Shown here in pieces: positions 1-8,174 of a stretch of DNA of 47,387 bases (its first letter is position 1; each line of letters opens with the position of its first letter). Origin of the DNA: Kribbella catacumbae DSM 19601 (GTDB taxonomy: Bacteria > Actinomycetota > Actinomycetes > Propionibacteriales > Kribbellaceae); assembly GCF_000372465.1 (NCBI RefSeq), contig NZ_AQUZ01000064.1, positions 1 to 47,387 of the forward strand, read 5' to 3'. The notes under the pieces are model-generated. The model was not told the DNA's origin. It made no database searches and was given only the letters and a program-made list of their open reading frames with translations. The position numbers were made by a program, and so were the translations under genes.

Positions 1-252
1 GCAGGTTCGGGCTGGCCTGCTCGAGATGCTCCGCGTGCAGCCATTCCTCACTGACACACTTCGTGCCCCGGCCCGAACCGCCGACCTTCGCGAGCCGCGA
101 GTGTCAGGTCCCGAGACCACGACCAGAGGCGCCGACGGGAGGAACTGTCTTTCCTGTACTTCTGTCTTTCCTGTACTTCTGTCTTTCCTGTACTTCTGTC
201 TTTCCTGTACTTCTGTCTTTCCTGTACTTCTGTCTTTCCTGTACTTCTGGGG
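1..252. other. Left-edge intergenic stretch, no gene seen
   Basis: No convincing gene lies here. Reading frames on both strands are out-of-frame shadows or are broken by the repeat block. The first 110 bases hold weak inverted repeats: CTGACAC at 51-57 with GTGTCAG at 101-107, and GTTCGGGC at 5-12 with GCCCGAAC at 71-78. The only strong structure is the six-copy 17-bp tandem repeat at 145-246, listed separately. As the preceding operon reads toward base 1, this stretch is its 3' flank. Confidence 0.6.
145..246. repeat. Six perfect tandem copies of a 17-bp repeat
   Basis: The unit CTGTCTTTCCTGTACTT occurs six times without a base change or spacer (145-161, 162-178, 179-195, 196-212, 213-229, 230-246). 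The array ends six bases before the stop codon of the last gene of the cytochrome c maturation operon, so on the transcribed strand it is the start of the 3' untranslated region, read as AAGTACAGGAAAGACAG repeats. The unit is AT-richer than its surroundings and the copies are identical, which points to recent expansion or strong conservation. It is not a CRISPR array because there are no spacers. Confidence 0.95.
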
Positions 253-504
253 TCAGTCGTCGTCCTCTGCGCGGCGGGCGGCCTCGATGCGCGACGTCAT
301 CTTGCTGGCGCGGGACTCGATGGTGGTGGCCAGGCGGTCGCGGGCGGCGCGGAGGACGAAGAGGGAGAGGATGGAGGTGATGAGCAGGGCGACCAGGGCG
401 ATCGGCCAGACTGTCAGCCAGGTGCGCAGGGCGACCCAGAGGATGCCGAAGCTGACCACGAACAGGCCGGCCCGCAGGCCGGTGTAGATCGCGAACTCCT
501 TCAT
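253..504 (-). CDS. DUF4229 family small membrane protein
   Basis: An 83-residue protein with two hydrophobic segments (about residues 9-26 and 31-51), followed by a charged tail rich in Arg, Glu and Asp that ends in DDD. Length, two-helix layout and position after the cytochrome c maturation genes match the actinobacterial DUF4229 family, whose function is unknown. It starts three bases after the ccsB stop, so it is the last gene of the operon and is probably co-translated with it. Six copies of a 17-bp repeat begin just beyond its stop codon. A role in heme or cytochrome c handling is suggested only by location. Confidence 0.75.
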   Translation of the reverse strand: MKEFAIYTGLRAGLFVVSFGILWVALRTWLTVWPIALVALLITSILSLFVLRAARDRLATTIESRASKMTSRIEAARRAEDDD

Positions 505-507
505 CCG

Positions 508-1500
508 TCAGACCCCGGCGTACGAGTGCAGACCTGAGACGAGCAGGTTCACGCCGACGAAGTTGAAGATGAAGACGAACCAGCCGACGATCGCGATCGT
601 CGCGGCCCGGCGGCCCCGCCAGCCGGCCGTCGCCCGCGCGTGCAGGTACGCCGCGTAGACGACCCACGTGACCAGTGACCAGACCTCCTTGGGGTCCCAG
701 CCCCAGTAGCGGCCCCACGCGTACTCCGCCCAGATCGGCCCCGCCACTAGTACCCCGAACGTCCACAGGGGAAAGGCGAACGCCAGCACCTTGTACGCCG
801 TACCGTCCATCGCCTCGGCGCTCGGCAGCCGCTTCAGCGATGCCGACATCGTCCCGCCGGCCAGCACTCGCCGCTCGGCGCGCGCCTTGACCAGGTACAG
901 GATCGACACCAGCCCACCGATCGTGAACGCGCCACCGGAGATCGCCGCGGCGGCCACGTGGATCACCAGCCAGTAGGAGTGCAGTGCCGGCACCAGCGGT
1001 CCAGCCGGCGTGTAAAGCGCCAGTGTCGCCAGCCCGAGCACAGCGGCGACAACCAGCGTGACGCCAAGACCCAGCCACTGCAGCTTGTAGCGGTGCACGA
1101 AGAGCAGGTAGACGATCGCCACCGCCAGCGAAGCGGTGATTGAGAACTCGTACATGTTGCCCCACGGCACCCGCTCGGCCGCGAGGCCACGGGTCACCAC
1201 ACCGCCCAGGTGCAGCACGAAGCCCAGCCAGGTCAGCAACAACCCGATCCGGCTGGCCGCCTCGACCCGCCCCGACCGAGCCGCGGCCGCGGCCGTAGTA
1301 CCGGTGGCTGGTGCAGCCGGTACTGCGAGGTCGCCGCCGCTGGAAGAAGCCACCAGTACGTCGGCCTTGGCCTCGGCGGTGACCACGACAGCGCGGCCCA
1401 TCGCCCACTCGAGCGCGTGCGACATCATCGCGATCGCGTAGATGACGGTCGCCGTCGGAATGACCAGGTTGGAGATCTCCGCGTACGTCTCCGGGCTCAT
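508..1500 (-). CDS. ccsB: Cytochrome c biogenesis protein CcsB/ResC
   Basis: A 330-residue integral membrane protein of the CcmF/CcsA (ResC) family. In system II it works with ResB to deliver heme and attach it to apocytochrome c outside the membrane. The tryptophan-rich heme-handling motif WGRYWGWDPKEVWS lies near residues 260-275, followed by more transmembrane helices. An Ala/Thr-rich stretch around residues 45-70 separates the first helix from the rest; this loop is variable in actinobacteria. Its ATG overlaps the resB stop by 4 bases (ATGA), indicating translational coupling. Confidence 0.93.
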   Translation of the reverse strand: MSPETYAEISNLVIPTATVIYAIAMMSHALEWAMGRAVVVTAEAKADVLVASSSGGDLAVPAAPATGTTAAAAARSGRVEAASRIGLLLTWLGFVLHLGGVVTRGLAAERVPWGNMYEFSITASLAVAIVYLLFVHRYKLQWLGLGVTLVVAAVLGLATLALYTPAGPLVPALHSYWLVIHVAAAAISGGAFTIGGLVSILYLVKARAERRVLAGGTMSASLKRLPSAEAMDGTAYKVLAFAFPLWTFGVLVAGPIWAEYAWGRYWGWDPKEVWSLVTWVVYAAYLHARATAGWRGRRAATIAIVGWFVFIFNFVGVNLLVSGLHSYAGV

Positions 1501-3083
1501 GGCTGCTCCTGCTTCGGTTTCTCTGGCTGCTCTGCTGGTTTCAGGGCGTCAGCGATGGCCTGGATCTCGTCCCCGAGGCCACGCTCGGGTCCCCGGTCCA
1601 GCCCGGCGACCTCGACCACGGTACGCCCGTCCTGAGTCCGGACCCGCACCCAGGTACGCCGTGGGTGGATGAACAGCGAACCCATCAGCCCGAGAATGGC
1701 GAGCGAGATCCCCACCAGCGCGAGGTTGAGCCCCGGTGTGTGGCTGACCTGCAGCTTCACCCAGCGGTCGTAGGAGTCGAAGGTGATGGAGCCGCGACCG
1801 TCCGGCAGCGTGTAACTCTGCGAGGGTCCGAGCTGGAACCGCAGCTTGTCGCCCTTGCCGTCGCCGAACTGGGTCAGCTTGGTCTTGTCCAGCTGGTAGA
1901 CCGACTGCGGCTTACCGGTTTCGACCGCCGGACGGCCGTAGTACGCCGTCATCGCCAGCACCGGGTTGACGGCGTCGGGGAAGACCGAGATCGGGCCGCG
2001 CTCGTCGATCACCGCGGTGGGCAGGAAGAAGCCTTCGAAACCGAGCTGTTCGGGTCGCGCGTCGGGAGCCTTGATCACGCCGAACGACGAGAAGTTGCCG
2101 TCCTGCGGCAGGAACGGCACCGGCCCGGAGAACGCGACCTCGCCCTTGCCGTCGCGAACCGTCACGCGCGGCGCGTAGCCGTGGCCGAGCAGGTGCACGT
2201 TGGTGCCGTCGACCTTGAGCGGGTGGTTCACGCGCAGGTCGTACGACTTCTCCGGCGAGTCCGGCGTCTCCTGGTACGTGATCGGCGCGTTGAACTCGCG
2301 CGCCGCGCCGCGCTGGGGACCGTCGGTCTGGAACTTGACCGTGAAGCTCTTCACCGTCAGCGCGAACGGCGGCAGGTCGTCCGGCGTGAACACCCGGCCC
2401 GGGCTGAAGTCGTCGTACTGCGCCACCGAGTTCGAAAACCCGTTGCCCACGACAACCAACACGGTGCCGCGGTAGCCGAACAGCGCACCCCAGGCCGCGC
2501 CGACCAGCGCCAGGATCAAGGAGAAGTGGAAGAGCAGGTTGCCCGCCTCGCGCAGGTACCCGCGCTCGGCGGCCACCGCGCCGTCGTACAGCTCGACCCG
2601 GAACCGCCGCCGGCGCAGCTCGCGCGCGGCCAGGTCCAGCACGTCGCCGTCGGCGGCGGGCTCGAACGACTGGTACCCCGGCAGCCGGTTGAGATTGCGC
2701 GGCGGTTTCGGCGGCCGGGCCCGTAGCGCCTTCAGGTAGACCTGCAGCCGCGGCACCACGCAACCGATCAGCGAGATGAACAGCAGCAGGTAGATCGCCG
2801 AGAACCACGGGGACTTGTAGACGTCGAACAGCCCGAGCTTGTCGTAGAAAGGCCCGAGCTTGGGGTGAGCCTCGAAGAAGTCCGAGACCTTGACCGGATC
2901 GATCCCGGTCTGCGGGATCAGCGATCCCGGCACCGCGCCGAGCGCGAGCAGGAAGAGCAGCACCAGCGCCGTCTTCATCGAGGTCAGCTGCCGCCAGGTC
3001 CAGCGCAGCCAGCCGAGCAGACCGAGCTTCGGCAGCTCCGGCGGCGGGGTGGGCGCCTCGACGCGCTCCTTCACATCGGACAC
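1497..3083 (-). CDS. resB: Cytochrome c biogenesis protein ResB
   Basis: A 528-residue ResB-family protein, partner of CcsB/ResC in system II cytochrome c synthesis. A Pro-rich N-terminus leads to transmembrane helices (about residues 35-55 and 95-115), a third near residues 180-200, a large extracytoplasmic domain, and a final helix near residues 450-475. A charged cytoplasmic tail follows. SLIPQTGIDPVKV and the helix ending ISLIGCVVPR are typical of the family. The start is GTG at 3083, only one base after the ccdA stop. The tail (EQPEKPKQEQP) overlaps the ccsB start. Confidence 0.93.
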   Translation of the reverse strand: MSDVKERVEAPTPPPELPKLGLLGWLRWTWRQLTSMKTALVLLFLLALGAVPGSLIPQTGIDPVKVSDFFEAHPKLGPFYDKLGLFDVYKSPWFSAIYLLLFISLIGCVVPRLQVYLKALRARPPKPPRNLNRLPGYQSFEPAADGDVLDLAARELRRRRFRVELYDGAVAAERGYLREAGNLLFHFSLILALVGAAWGALFGYRGTVLVVVGNGFSNSVAQYDDFSPGRVFTPDDLPPFALTVKSFTVKFQTDGPQRGAAREFNAPITYQETPDSPEKSYDLRVNHPLKVDGTNVHLLGHGYAPRVTVRDGKGEVAFSGPVPFLPQDGNFSSFGVIKAPDARPEQLGFEGFFLPTAVIDERGPISVFPDAVNPVLAMTAYYGRPAVETGKPQSVYQLDKTKLTQFGDGKGDKLRFQLGPSQSYTLPDGRGSITFDSYDRWVKLQVSHTPGLNLALVGISLAILGLMGSLFIHPRRTWVRVRTQDGRTVVEVAGLDRGPERGLGDEIQAIADALKPAEQPEKPKQEQP

Positions 3084-3084
3084 G

Positions 3085-3849
3085 TCACACCGCCGATCCG
3101 AAGTTGGCGACCCATTGCCTGAGATCGGCGGTCATCGAATCCCACACCCCTGTCAGCAGCAGTAGCCCCACGGCGATCATCAGTACGCCGCCGATCCGGA
3201 TCACGAGCAACTGGTGCTTGCGCACCCAGGCGACCGCGCCGAGCATCCGGCGGAAGGCGAGCGCGGCGACGATGAACGGGATGCCCAGCCCGAGGCTGAA
3301 CACCAGCGCCAGGGTCGCACCTCGCCCGCTGCTGCCCTCGGTCGCCGCCAGGTTCATCACAGTACCGAGCGTCGGCCCGATACACGGAGTCCAGCCGAAC
3401 CCGAACAGTACGCCGAGCAACGGCGCCGCCGCGATCCCGACGGCCGGCACCCGGTGCACCCGGACGTCGCGTTGCAGGAAACCGAAGCCACCAAGGAAAA
3501 CCAGGCCGAGTACTACGGTCACGCCGCCCAGCACCTTGGTGATCACCGACTGGTGCTCGATCAAAGCGTTGCCGGCGGCACCGAACAGCACGCCGGTCAG
3601 GATGAAGACGGCGGAGAAGCCGGCCACGAACAGGCTGGTCCCGGCCAGCATCCGGCCGCGCCGCGCGGACCCGAGCTCGGCGGCGGACAGGCCGGTCACA
3701 TAAGACAGATAGCCCGGTAGCAGCGGAACCACGCAGGGTGAGAAGAACGAGATCGCACCGGCCAGCACCGCGATCGGCAGCGCTACCAGCATCGAGCCCG
3801 TCATCGACTGGGCGAACCACTCACCCACAGTGCTGAATTCCTTGGTCAA
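3085..3849 (-). CDS. ccdA: Thiol-disulfide electron transporter CcdA
   Basis: A 254-residue DsbD-beta/CcdA membrane protein that carries reducing equivalents from cytoplasmic thioredoxin across the membrane to the TlpA/ResA thioredoxin, which keeps apocytochrome c cysteines reduced. The paired redox cysteines are visible in FFSPCVVPLLPG (about residue 38) and GWTPCIGPTLG (about residue 155), each in a proline-flanked membrane segment as expected. Six hydrophobic segments are apparent. The start overlaps the tlpA stop by 4 bases, and resB follows after one base. Confidence 0.94.
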   Translation of the reverse strand: MTKEFSTVGEWFAQSMTGSMLVALPIAVLAGAISFFSPCVVPLLPGYLSYVTGLSAAELGSARRGRMLAGTSLFVAGFSAVFILTGVLFGAAGNALIEHQSVITKVLGGVTVVLGLVFLGGFGFLQRDVRVHRVPAVGIAAAPLLGVLFGFGWTPCIGPTLGTVMNLAATEGSSGRGATLALVFSLGLGIPFIVAALAFRRMLGAVAWVRKHQLLVIRIGGVLMIAVGLLLLTGVWDSMTADLRQWVANFGSAV

Positions 3850-4427
3850 CCCGCGGCAGCATCTTTCACCATTCCGAGCAAGGTCTGCTTAGTGACCTCA
3901 CCGATCACCCGCGAAGCCACCCTGCCCTGCTTGTCGATCACGATCGTCGCCGGGATCGAGACCGCCGAGATCTTCTGGCCGCGGAACAGCAGCAACTGCC
4001 GGCCGTCCGGGTCGTAGATGCTCGGGAACGGCACCTCGAACGCCTCGACGAACTTCTTCGCCGGCGCCGGGTCGAGGTCGCGGGTGTTGAGGCCGATGAA
4101 CTGCACGCCCGACCCGAGCTCCCTCGAGGCCGCGGCCAGATCCGGAGCCTCCTTGCGGCACGGCGGACACCACGATCCCCATACGTTCAGTACTACGACC
4201 TTGCCGGCCTGGTCCGCGAAGTTCCACTGCTTGCCGTCGAGCGTGGTGCCCTTGAAGTCGGGCGCCTTCACCCGGTCGGCCGGCGCGAAACTGGAGACCC
4301 GGCCGCTCCCGCTGACGAAACCCGTCTGGCCCTGACGGCTCTCGTTCGCGTCCTGGCCCGACGTACAGGCCGTCGCGGCGATCAGCACGGCGGCAGTGAC
4401 GAACGCAGTACGGGCAGTGCGATGCAT
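3846..4427 (-). CDS. TlpA/ResA-like thioredoxin lipoprotein
   Basis: The 193-residue product starts at the ATG at 4427, which overlaps the upstream stop codon (TGATG). A longer frame upstream encodes arginine-rich shadow sequence and was not used. The N-terminus MHRTARTAFVTAAVLIAATAC ends in a lipobox cysteine (ATAC), so the protein is probably a lipoprotein. The thioredoxin fold carries WCPPC at about residues 86-90 (WGSWCPPCRKEAPDL), with the cis-Pro region near VSIPATIVID. It should reduce apocytochrome c thiols with electrons from CcdA, encoded next. Confidence 0.92.
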   Translation of the reverse strand: MHRTARTAFVTAAVLIAATACTSGQDANESRQGQTGFVSGSGRVSSFAPADRVKAPDFKGTTLDGKQWNFADQAGKVVVLNVWGSWCPPCRKEAPDLAAASRELGSGVQFIGLNTRDLDPAPAKKFVEAFEVPFPSIYDPDGRQLLLFRGQKISAVSIPATIVIDKQGRVASRVIGEVTKQTLLGMVKDAAAG

Positions 4428-5077
4428 CAGGCGCCGCCCACGAACTTCTTGGGGTTCTTGATCGGCAGCAGATCCTTGGCCGGTTCCGCGTAACCGACCG
4501 AGACGATCGAGTCGCCGTGGAAGGTGAACGAGGTCAGGCTGGCCAGGCTGCACTGCCGCTTGCGCGGGTCGTGCATCATCCGGCGGCCCTCGATCGCCGA
4601 CCGGACGATCCAGATCGGTAACTGGTGGGACACGATCAGCGCCTCGTGCCCGGCGGCCTTCTGCCGGGCGGTCTCGATCGCGTCCCGCATCCGCCGGACG
4701 AGCTGCTGGTACGGCTCACCCCAGGACGGTTTGAGCGGGTTGCGCAGCAGCCACCAGGCGCTCGGGTTGCGCAGCGCGCCGTCGCCCACGCCGAACTTCT
4801 TGCCCTCGAACAGGTTCGCCGCCTCGATCACCCGCTCGTCGATGTCCGGCGTCAGCCCGAGCGTCCGGGCGATCGGCTCCATCGTCTCCTGGGCCCGCTC
4901 CAGCGGCGAGCTGACCAGGTGCACGATGTCCCGGCCGGCCACGTGCTCGGCGACCCGGTCGGCCATCTTGCGGCCGAGCTCGGACAGATGGAAGTCGGGA
5001 ATCCGGCCGTAGAGCACGCCGGTCGGGTTGTCCACCTCGCCGTGACGCATCAGGTGCACGACCGTCGTTTCGGTCAC
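4427..5077 (-). CDS. Histidine phosphatase family protein
   Basis: A 216-residue member of the phosphoglycerate-mutase-like (histidine phosphatase) superfamily. The catalytic RHG is in HLMRHGEVDNPTG near the N-terminus, and the second catalytic histidine is in IVSHQLPIW. The start is GTG at 5077, preceded by AAGGGA. Such genes commonly sit between hemL and the cytochrome c genes in actinobacteria, but the substrate is not known and the position does not prove a role in heme metabolism. It is 11 bases after hemL and overlaps tlpA by one base. Confidence 0.88.
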   Translation of the reverse strand: MTETTVVHLMRHGEVDNPTGVLYGRIPDFHLSELGRKMADRVAEHVAGRDIVHLVSSPLERAQETMEPIARTLGLTPDIDERVIEAANLFEGKKFGVGDGALRNPSAWWLLRNPLKPSWGEPYQQLVRRMRDAIETARQKAAGHEALIVSHQLPIWIVRSAIEGRRMMHDPRKRQCSLASLTSFTFHGDSIVSVGYAEPAKDLLPIKNPKKFVGGA

Positions 5078-5088
5078 CGTCGTTCCCT

Positions 5089-6402
5089 TCAGTTCTCTAC
5101 AGCCGCGGCGGCGCGGGCAGCCGACGCCAGTGCGGTCTCAAGCTGAGCCAGTGCGTCGTCGTCGATGGCGGCGCTGACGAACCAGGCCTCGAAGGCGCTC
5201 GGCGGCAGGTAGACGCCGGCGTCCAGCATGGCATGGAAGAAAGCGGCGAACCGTGGCAGCACCTGGGCTCCGGCCCCGGCGAAGTCGCGGATCGGCCCGC
5301 TTGCCTCCTCCGATTCCACGAAGAAGACGCTGAAGAGGTTCCCGGCGTTCTGGATGACGTAGGGCACACCCTCCTTGTCCAGCGCCGTCGCGACCAGCCG
5401 CCGGAGGGTGGCCGACGTCTCGTCGAGCCGGGCATAGACCTCGTCGGTCGCGAGCCGCAACGTGGTCAGGCCGGCCGCGGTGGCGACCGGGTTCCCCGAC
5501 AGCGTGCCGGCCTGGTAGACCGAGCCCTCCGGCGCGAGGTGCGCCATCACGTCGGTCCGGCCGCCGAACGCCGCCGCCGGGAAGCCGCCACCCATCACCT
5601 TGCCGAACGTCATCAGGTCGGGCTGGACGCCGTCCACGCCGTACCAGCCGGAGCGGGTGATCCGGAAGCCGGTCATCACCTCGTCGGAGACGAACAGTGC
5701 CCCGTTTGCCTTGCAGATGCGGGCCAGGAACGCGTTGAAGTTGTCCTGCGGCGGGACGACGCCCATGTTGCCGGGCGAGGCCTCGGTGATCACGGCCGCG
5801 ATCTGGTCGCCGTACTGGCTGAAGGCCGCGCTGACCGCGTCCTGGTCGTTGTAGGGAAGAACGATCGTGTCGGCCGTCGTCGCCTCGGTGACACCCGGCG
5901 TACCGGGGATGCCGAGGGTGATGACGCCCGAGCCCGCCTGGGCCAGCAGCGCGTCGACGTGACCGTGATAGCAGCCGGCGAACTTGATGATCTTGTCCCG
6001 GCCGGTGAACCCACGGGCCAGCCGCAGCGCCGACATCGTCGCCTCGGTACCGGACGAGACCAGCCGGACCTTGTCGACCGGTGTGCGGCCGACGATCTCC
6101 TCGGCCAGCAGCACCTCGTTCTCCGTCGGCGTCCCGTACGACGTACCGCGGCTGACCGCGGCCTGGACGGCCGCCGTCACCTCCGGGTGCGCGTGACCGA
6201 GCAGCATCGGTCCCCAGGAGCAGACCAGGTCGACATAGGTATTGCCGTCGACGTCGGTGATGTGACATCCGTCACCGGAGGCCATGAAGCGCGGAACGCC
6301 GCCGACGGCGCGGAAGGCGCGGACGGGAGAGTTCACCCCGCCCGGTGTGACGGCGGAGGCTCGGTCGAACAGGCTGGCGGAAAGCTTGGTGTGGTCGGGC
6401 AC
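5089..6402 (-). CDS. hemL: Glutamate-1-semialdehyde 2,1-aminomutase HemL
   Basis: A PLP enzyme converting glutamate-1-semialdehyde to 5-aminolevulinate, the last step of the C5 route to heme. The PLP lysine lies in TFGKVMGGGFPAAAFGG (about K268). VNSPVRAFRAVGG near the N-terminus and GTEATMSALRLARG are also family-typical. The GTG at 6402 was chosen because GGGAG lies 10 bases upstream; an ATG three codons earlier (6411) sits only one base after the same Shine-Dalgarno. The reading frame stays open further upstream but encodes nothing HemL-like. Expected length for the family is about 430-440, matching the 437 residues here. First gene of the operon. Confidence 0.93.
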   Translation of the reverse strand: MPDHTKLSASLFDRASAVTPGGVNSPVRAFRAVGGVPRFMASGDGCHITDVDGNTYVDLVCSWGPMLLGHAHPEVTAAVQAAVSRGTSYGTPTENEVLLAEEIVGRTPVDKVRLVSSGTEATMSALRLARGFTGRDKIIKFAGCYHGHVDALLAQAGSGVITLGIPGTPGVTEATTADTIVLPYNDQDAVSAAFSQYGDQIAAVITEASPGNMGVVPPQDNFNAFLARICKANGALFVSDEVMTGFRITRSGWYGVDGVQPDLMTFGKVMGGGFPAAAFGGRTDVMAHLAPEGSVYQAGTLSGNPVATAAGLTTLRLATDEVYARLDETSATLRRLVATALDKEGVPYVIQNAGNLFSVFFVESEEASGPIRDFAGAGAQVLPRFAAFFHAMLDAGVYLPPSAFEAWFVSAAIDDDALAQLETALASAARAAAAVEN

Positions 6403-6411
6403 GGCGGCCAT

Positions 6412-6681
6412 TCTCCCCGACAGACCAGCGCATCGGGTGGGCGGGGACCGCGCTCTCATCGGGTGGTTCTGGCGGTACACACCTTTTGGGGGCTTCACTT
6501 GTGCGTTGTTACGCGCCAGTATGGGTACCCAGTGACCGGTCGTGCACTGTCTGCGTCTGCCTCGTAACCCCCACACGGAACGGGCGTTAGACCATTAACG
6601 GACGGTGGCCGGGACAGTAATCAGAAGATTTGCCCGCAGTGTGGGGCGGGGCAGGTCGATGAGTCACGGAGGGGATCATCG
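6412..6681. promoter_or_regulatory. Divergent promoter region of hemL and the transglycosylase gene
   Basis: This 270-base gap separates two divergently transcribed genes, so it must hold both promoters. No riboswitch was recognised. TTGTGC followed by TATGGG near 6500-6525 is a weak promoter-like pair for the plus-strand gene. A small inverted repeat, CGTTA/TAACG, lies around 6590-6600. The Shine-Dalgarno GGAGGGG sits just before the ATG at 6682. Assignments of -35 and -10 boxes here are tentative. Confidence 0.4.
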
Positions 6682-8049
6682 ATGGCGAAGGGCAAGCGTC
6701 GCGCCCTGGGCGGAAGCGGGTGGCGTCAGGTGGCGCCGCTGATACCGCTGGCGTTGTTCGCGAGCGCATTCACCGTCAGTGCCACCGACGATCCAGCCGT
6801 CGCGACAGCGGCGCTGGAGCAGGGCACGTCGAGGAACAATCCGGTCGTCGTGCCGAAGCAGCCGATCGGAGACCCGGCCAACGTCGCGGTGCCCGGTGTG
6901 GTCGGCAACGGCGTCGACCCCGGTGAGCAGCCGACTCAGGTGGTCTCCGGCCTGTCCCGCAACGGCATCCCCAGCGCGGCACTGAAGGCCTACTCGCGAG
7001 CCCAGCAAGTGATGGCGCAGGCCGATCCGTCGTGCCAGCTGCCGTGGACGCTGGTGGCCGCGATCGGACGCGTCGAGTCGAACCACGGCCGCTTCGGTGG
7101 CAACTCGCTGATGACCAACGGCGTCGTCACGCCAGGCATTCTCGGCCCCCGGCTGGACGGCGCGAGCACGGCCCGGATCACCGACTCCGACGGCGGCAAG
7201 CTCGACGGTGACGCCGCCTACGACCGGGCCGTCGGGCCGATGCAGTTCATCCCGCAGACCTGGCAACTGATGGGCGTCGACGGCGACGGTGACGGCGTGA
7301 AGAACCCGCAGGACATCGACGACGCGGCGATGTCGACCGCCGTCTACCTGTGCTCGGGCTCCGGCAACCTGTCCAAGGCCTCGGACCTGAACGCCGCCGT
7401 CCTGCGCTACAACCACTCCCAGCAGTACGTCGATCTGGTGATCAGCATCGCGAAGGCCTACGCCGGTGGCAGCTGGATCGCCGTCGACAACGGGACCGAG
7501 AGCGACGACCAGGGAGTCGACCGGGCCGGCGACCAGATCGGCGACCCCGAGATCGACGCCCCGGCGGACGAGAACCTGCCGCAGGCGGTCGACCAACAGC
7601 AGTACCCGAGCGCGACGAAGCCGACGCCGACGATGGTCCAGGAGGGCGACGGCAAGCCGACGACGACCCCGACCCAGCGACCGCCGGCAAAGCCGTCCGA
7701 CCCACCAGGCACGACCAAGCCGCCGACGAGCAAGCCCAGTACGCCGCCGAGCAGTAAGCCGCCGACATCCAAACCCCCGGCGCCGCCCGTGCTGGCGAAG
7801 CTGCAGACCGCGGCCGGCCTGATCGTCGGCACGGTCGGCAGCACGGTGACGGAGCTGAAGACCGCCACCACCTACTGCCAGGCGGAAATGGCGAAGGTGA
7901 CGATCACCCGCCCGACCCAGGATCAGCTGCAGAAGTGCGTGACCGCGTACCAGACCGGCGGCACCAGAGCCGTCGATCAGGTGATCCGCAATCTGCTGTC
8001 CCTGCTGGGTCTGCTCGGAGTTCTCGGGGGAGGCGTGCTCGGGAGCTGA
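6682..8049 (+). CDS. Secreted lytic transglycosylase with Pro-rich C-terminal linker
   Basis: A 455-residue exported protein. An Arg/Lys-rich start and hydrophobic segment (about 18-35) form a signal peptide or anchor. The goose-lysozyme-like/SLT fold follows: the catalytic glutamate is in AIGRVESNHGRF (about E132), and GPMQFIPQTWQ (about 184-194) is the usual second motif. DGDGDGVKNPQDIDDAA resembles a calcium-binding loop, as in MltB/Slt70-type enzymes. Residues about 325-375 are a Pro/Thr/Ser/Lys linker, then a roughly 85-residue tail I do not recognise, with two cysteines. It should cleave peptidoglycan glycan strands in cell growth or separation. Confidence 0.87.
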   Translation: MAKGKRRALGGSGWRQVAPLIPLALFASAFTVSATDDPAVATAALEQGTSRNNPVVVPKQPIGDPANVAVPGVVGNGVDPGEQPTQVVSGLSRNGIPSAALKAYSRAQQVMAQADPSCQLPWTLVAAIGRVESNHGRFGGNSLMTNGVVTPGILGPRLDGASTARITDSDGGKLDGDAAYDRAVGPMQFIPQTWQLMGVDGDGDGVKNPQDIDDAAMSTAVYLCSGSGNLSKASDLNAAVLRYNHSQQYVDLVISIAKAYAGGSWIAVDNGTESDDQGVDRAGDQIGDPEIDAPADENLPQAVDQQQYPSATKPTPTMVQEGDGKPTTTPTQRPPAKPSDPPGTTKPPTSKPSTPPSSKPPTSKPPAPPVLAKLQTAAGLIVGTVGSTVTELKTATTYCQAEMAKVTITRPTQDQLQKCVTAYQTGGTRAVDQVIRNLLSLLGLLGVLGGGVLGS

Positions 8050-8099
8050 GCACCCACCGACCGGCGCGCCTGCCCCCACCCCTCCCTAGGCGCGCCCCC

Positions 8100-8148
8100 G
8101 GCGACGCCACGGAGCCCTCCCCCCGGCCTTCGTGGCGTCGCCCTTTTC
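8100..8148 (+). terminator. Rho-independent terminator after the transglycosylase gene
   Basis: A perfect 12-bp inverted repeat, GGCGACGCCACG (8100-8111) and CGTGGCGTCGCC (8131-8142), with a 19-base loop, is followed by CTTTTCT. It lies 50 bases after the stop codon at 8049 and upstream of the convergent protease gene end. A second pair, GGCGCGCC at 8063-8070 and 8089-8096, lies just before it. Confidence 0.85.
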
Positions 8149-8174
8149 TGGTCAGGCGCTTAGTTGCAAACCCT

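Noticed and set aside
145..246. CRISPR array
   Set aside because: The copies are directly adjacent with no spacers and the unit is too short; no cas genes are present.
104..1408. A 434-codon minus-strand frame covering ccsB, DUF4229 and the 17-bp repeats
   Set aside because: It overlaps ccsB and the DUF4229 gene in another frame. Its repeated C-terminus is just the tandem repeat translated.
6412..6681. c-di-AMP (ydaO-type) riboswitch before the transglycosylase gene
   Set aside because: These riboswitches often precede such wall enzymes in actinobacteria, but the conserved core sequences were not found here.
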